From Prasinococcaceae sp. CCMP 1430 (taxonomy: Eukaryota; Prasinodermophyta; Palmophyllophyceae; Prasinococcales; Prasinococcaceae): DNA of 18,806 nucleotides. The position numbers and the translations under genes were made by a program. This document shows positions 14,810 through 18,806 of the stretch, in pieces. Positions within the stretch are counted from its first letter, which is position 1, and each line of letters starts with the position of its first letter. Under the pieces are notes generated by a model that saw only the letters and a list, made by a program, of their open reading frames with translations, was not told the DNA's origin and ran no database searches. The stretch lies in assembly GCA_013416795.1 (NCBI GenBank), contig RQSC01000808.1, positions 78,507 to 97,312 on the forward strand, in the 5' to 3' direction.

Positions 14810-17800
14810 TCAGATGGTGAACGCCGGCGAGGGCGAGTCGACAAATGCGGGCGGTTTGCTGGGCGCATGACCCCAGCTTGTGCGCGCGCCCCGCCCCGCG
14901 AACCCAAACTTCTTGTAGTACGAGTAGCTTTTGGTCTCGGAGCGCTTGAGGTACTTGTAGCCCTGGCCGAGTCCCGGCGTGTCCACCATTGCCACGGGGG
15001 CCACCACGTGCTCAGCGCGAAGCTTCTCGAAGGCCTCGCGGCGAGCAGCATCTTCGGCTGCCAACTGCGCCTCAGCTTCCCCACCGCCCCCCGCCACACC
15101 CGCGTTGACAGGCGGTTCGGGGAGCGTGGCAGGGCCCTCAGAGATGGCGCTAGCGTAGTGGCCCAAATCGACGAACTTGATGCCCGCCTTGGAGCCGGGC
15201 TCGAGATAACGCACCTTGGCCTTCTTCACGTGGCCGCTGCGCTCGAGGCCATCCTTCAAACGTCCATATAGCATCACGCGGCCGCTCGAGGAAAGCTCCA
15301 CGGCCATGTCGGCGAGGTACTCCACGCGCGCGCCCTCCTCCGAGGTGGCCCATTCGGCGGCGCGCGCGATGTTGGCGTCACGCGCGGCCCGGAGGCGCTG
15401 CTTCTCTTCGAGCGCAGACTCGGCTGCCGCACGACGCGCCATCTCCGCATCGTACTTCGCGGCGTCGGCCGCGGCGCGCTCAGCCACTCGGGCCTCCTCC
15501 TGCTCTGCCAACGTGCGTCGGAGCGCAGCCTCATCCTCTATCCTCTTGAGCTCCTTTGCGCGGGTGGCCTCCTCCTCGGCGGCAACGCGTGCCGCCTCCG
15601 CTTCCTTTGCCTCGCGCAGCTCGCGCTCAGCGGCAGCCTTGCGAGCGAGTTCCGCAGCCTCCTCCGCAGCGCGTTCTGCAGCCTCCTCACGCAGGCGCGC
15701 TTCCTTCGGGCGAAGTCGCACCTCCACGTCTGACAGCGCCACAGTGCCGTTCAAGTCGGCACCGCAGGCACCCTCGATGGCGCACACCACACCACGCAGC
15801 TCGCGTTGGCTCACGCCTGGCAGCACACGCCGCACGAGAGCGCCCGCTGAAGCCAGCGATAGACGCGCGCTGCTGCTCTCAAGTATGGCGGCAGCGCCAC
15901 CGCTCATCGAGCCTTCATCGAGTCTCGCGGCGATGCCCGCGCACGGCAGCAGCGTGCCCGCGCGCGACTCGCGCGTCGAGCCTTCACAGAAGAAAGCTAC
16001 CTGGAAACGGCCCATAGCGCCGCCGTGTGCGGCCTCGGCAGGTGCGGCTGCCGCACTCTCGACCGCGGCGGCGCCCTGCGACACCCCTTCGGAGAACTCC
16101 TTCAGCGACACGCTTCTAGCGGCTCCCGTCGCTTGCGCAGCCGAGCCCATCATCGAGACAACGTACGCCGCTTCATCGTCGGTGGCATCATCGACAAGGA
16201 GGAGCACAAGCTTGGCTGCCGCCGTGATGTCGATGCGAGAGCCCTTTGCACCACGTTTGGCGGCGGTCTTGGCACGTTTGGATGCTTCAGCGGAGGCGGC
16301 GAAGGCGTCCGCAAGCGTGGGCTTGGTTGAGCTCGCCATGCGGCGCTGCAGGCGCACGAAGATGCTGGCACGTGTCTTGGGAGTCGCACTGCCCTCAGCG
16401 GATGCTTTCTTCTTCGGTGCCTTTTTCTCGGATGCCTTCTTTTTCGAGGCTGGGCGCACGGGCGCCGAGGCCGGCCCAGTGCTCTTGCTGCCGGCGGCGG
16501 CGGCCTTCTTCGAGCTCACTTTCTTGGCTGCGTCGGCCGATGCTTTCGTGGCCGCACTCTCAAGACTAGATACCTTCTTCTTCTTCTTCTTTGGCGTCGT
16601 GGCCGCCGGAGCGGTCGGCGTCGTGGCGCCTGCCTTGGTGCTAGCCTTGGTGGTACCCTTGGTCGTGGGCTTCGAGCCAGAACTTGCTGGTCGCTTGGAC
16701 TTGCCTGCGTCCGGCGCACCAGATGCGGGCTCACTTTTGGCGCGCTCCGCCGCCATCTTCGCCTCGAGCTTTGCCTTCGCGGCCCGAGCCTCCTTTCTGC
16801 GCTTTGCAGCGGCAGCCGCTTCTTCTTTAGCGCGCTCGGTCTGCTTTCTGGGCGAATTAGCAGCCAGCTCTACCAGCGCTGACGCGTCCGCACCGCGCGC
16901 GGTCCTCCCTGAGGCGGGGCCTCTGTCCGCCGTCGTCTTGGTCTTCGCGGTAGTAACCTTAGCCGCGGGCTTGGTGGCGCGCGCCAACGCGCTCTTGGAG
17001 TGAATAAACTCAGAGTGCATGATGACATCGGCGACCGCGGACAGCTCCGATGCGTTCGACAAGTCGCGCATGAGAGGGTCTCTGTGCTTGCGTGGCGGCG
17101 CTTTTCCCAGCACCTTAGGTGGCGGCGGCGGCGACGCGGGCTTGGTCATGACCGGGCGTTCCGGCAGTGGCGCCGCAAGCGGCAGCGCTGGCTGGCCTTT
17201 CTTTGACTTAGACGCTGGCGAGGCAACCGGCACGAGTTTCGGCGTTGGTGCTGCCTCTGGCGGGGTCTTCGGCTCCTTCGGCTCTGGCGTCTTCGCCTCA
17301 GTAGTCTGCGCAATGAGCGTGAGCACGCCTCGCGCGGGCTTGCCATCCGCGGCCTCATGGCCACCGCCACCATGCGGCGTCTCAGCGGCTGGGCGCAAAA
17401 CACCCACGCGTCGATCGGCCAGCGCCACCAAGTCTGCACCGCCGGCCCAAGCGCTGCTCGCTGCGAGGCTCTCCACCTCCGCGGCCACGCGGCTCAGGTC
17501 GAGCGTGTACACGTACTTGCCCGCACGCGGGCCCAGCGCAAGGCGCGCGGCGCTGAGGAGCTTGCCGAGACCTCGAAGCGCGCCGCGCACAGACTCGTCG
17601 ACGCCGCCAGCGTCGCTCTCGATGGCTGCACCACCGCCGTCGAGACCGCACGCCGCGCGCAAAAGCCTTGCGCCTCCCGCGAGGGCCATTTGCACTCGCG
17701 GCGCGTTGTGATGCTGCAGGTTGCCACTGAGCTCCGCCACGAGGCTTTCGATGTCGCGATCGCCGCTCATGAGCGCCGCCTGCACAGCGGGCGCGAAGCC

Positions 17801-18806
17801 TATTGGCGTTGACGGAAAGCCCGCCATCGCAAGCAGGCGGAGCGTGGCGAGCCCCGTGCGAAGGCGCTGCCCACCCAGCAGCGGGCCGCGGAAGGTCTCC
17901 TCCTCGTACTGCGGCAGGGCGCGCTGCAGGCAGGCGTAGAGCGTGTCGAAGAGCAGCGCGCCGCCACCGCCGCTGTCGGCGCCCTGCGCGAGCGCGCGCG
18001 AGAGCGCCGCGCTCGCATCGACGAGGTCATCCCATGCCAGGAGCGGCGCGGCGCCCTCCTCGCCTGCATCGGCGGGAACGTCGGCCATGGCGCTGGCGAG
18101 CAGGTGGCGCACGAGCGCGCCGCCGCCTGCGCCACGCGCGTGCTCCGCTGGCACGCCTGACGCGCCGGCCAGCGCGAGCGGCGGGGCCTACCGTGGGCAG
18201 CGCGCCGAGCGCCGCGGCGCGGAAGATCGCGCCGCGGCTCGCGCATCCCGCAGCGAGTGAGGCCAGAGCCGCGCGCTGCTCGTCGGCGCCGGCCGTGCAC
18301 GAGGCAAGCGCACGCGTGTACCGCCCGTACGCCCCGTCGGACGGCCCCTCTGGCGCGCCCTCCCGCGCCGCGAGCGCGCGCACGAGCGCACCGAACGCCG
18401 CGAGCGCGCGCCGGTAGGCGGCTGGCGGCGCGGTCGCGCTGGGCGAGAGGGCCTCGCCGGTCGACGGCGGTACCGACGCCCCGTGGAGCGCGCGCACCTC
18501 GGGCACGGCCAGCTCGAGCTCCGCAGCGAATGCAGCGCCGCCGTCGCTTCCGTCGCCGAGCGCCACGCGCAATCGCTCTACGGTGTCGCATAGCGACGAC
18601 TCCTTCGCACTCGCGACGGCGGCGGTCCCAGCGTCGGGGAGCGCCGCGGGGCGCGGTGGGGGCACGGCGGCAGCGCTACCAGTGACGTTCGGGAGCGCGG
18701 CGAGGCGCGTTGGCAGCGGAAGCGGCGCGCGCAGCGACGCAAGGGGAGCCGCCGCGGTCGTCGGCGGTGCGGCGCGTGGCGACGCGAGGGGCGCGGCCGC
18801 GGTTGG
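14810..18806 (-). CDS. Large coiled-coil protein with Lys/Ala-rich and degenerate EF-hand-like segments, 5' partial
   Basis: Not recognised as a named family. Open at the right edge, so N-terminally partial; about 1,300 residues are visible. In order from the N-terminus: a Pro/Ala linker with two related TAAAPLAS units (18700-18806), an all-helical region possibly of HEAT/ARM type (about 17500-18600), a Pro-rich segment, then a Lys/Ala/Ser-rich, histone H1-like region (about 16390-16900, including six Lys in a row). Two segments resemble paired EF-hands without calcium ligands (about 16090-16370, ending SVSLKEFSEGV; and 15720-15870, ending DLNGTVALSDVEV). A long Glu/Ala/Arg coiled coil follows (about 15330-15715), then a globular C-terminus with a Tyr-rich tail (SETKSYSYYKKFGF). 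The frame changes near 18143-18191: the part above 18192 and the part below 18143 are both plausible coding but need a short intron or a sequence error to join. A cytoskeletal or ciliary role is only a guess. Confidence 0.7.
18143..18191 (-). other. Candidate 49-bp intron or frame break in the large coiled-coil gene
   Basis: GTAGGC at 18191 is the only GT donor close to the end of the upstream frame. The CAG acceptors downstream (ending 18157, 18148, 18127, 18093) give the wrong phase; CGGAG ending at 18143 restores the frame with a 49-bp intron. It lacks the GCTGAC branch motif found in the other four introns, so a one-base sequence error is equally possible. Confidence 0.3.

Noticed and set aside
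15216-17003. Long plus-strand open frame (595 codons) opposite the large coiled-coil gene
   Set aside because: Ser/Ala-rich mirror of Lys/Glu/Ala codons; no domain, and the minus strand explains the region better.

Overview
The window is nuclear DNA of a very GC-rich eukaryotic microalga, most likely from the green lineage (prasinophyte-like). Three things point there. First, the gene content: a starch synthase IV-type enzyme and a two-domain 2-carboxyarabinitol-1-phosphatase homologue, both typical of Viridiplantae. Second, short GT-AG introns (94-170 bp). Third, TGTAA hexamer-like poly(A) signals after two genes, as in chlorophytes. I cannot name the species. No bacterial operon signs, tRNA, rRNA, CRISPR array or transposon were found.

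Layout: (1) 1-2784 (+) C-terminal part of a plastid starch synthase IV, open at the left edge. (2) About 3138-4566 (+) mitochondrial phosphate carrier-type protein, three exons visible, N-terminus disturbed by a run of 19 G. (3) 4716-6233 (-) unnamed, probably RNA-related protein with a 172-bp perfect internal duplication, GW/WG and PPG-hydrophobic motifs and a LOTUS-like C-terminus. (4) 6892-8685 (+) two-exon protein with a duplicated unknown domain and a TFIIS N-terminal (LW-type) domain. (5) 8686-9982, 1.3 kb of intergenic DNA with a (CG)17 tract, an inverted repeat, a less GC-rich patch and one doubtful exon-like segment. (6) 9983-11645 (+) M32 (Taq-type) metallocarboxypeptidase, two exons. 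(7) 11704-12939 (-) CDP-alcohol phosphotransferase (ethanolamine/choline type). (8) 13129-14667 (+) CA1P phosphatase-like double phosphoglycerate-mutase protein. (9) 14810 to the right edge (-) large coiled-coil protein with lysine/alanine-rich and degenerate EF-hand-like segments, with an unresolved frame change near 18150.

Genes are packed in convergent pairs with 58-149 bp gaps and divergent pairs with short shared promoters. They do not form one pathway. Starch synthase IV and the CA1Pase homologue both belong to plastid carbon metabolism. The others are housekeeping genes (phosphate transport, phospholipid head-group transfer, peptidolysis, transcription). The best candidate for something undescribed is the gene at 4716-6233; its link to RNA silencing or translational repression is inference from motifs.
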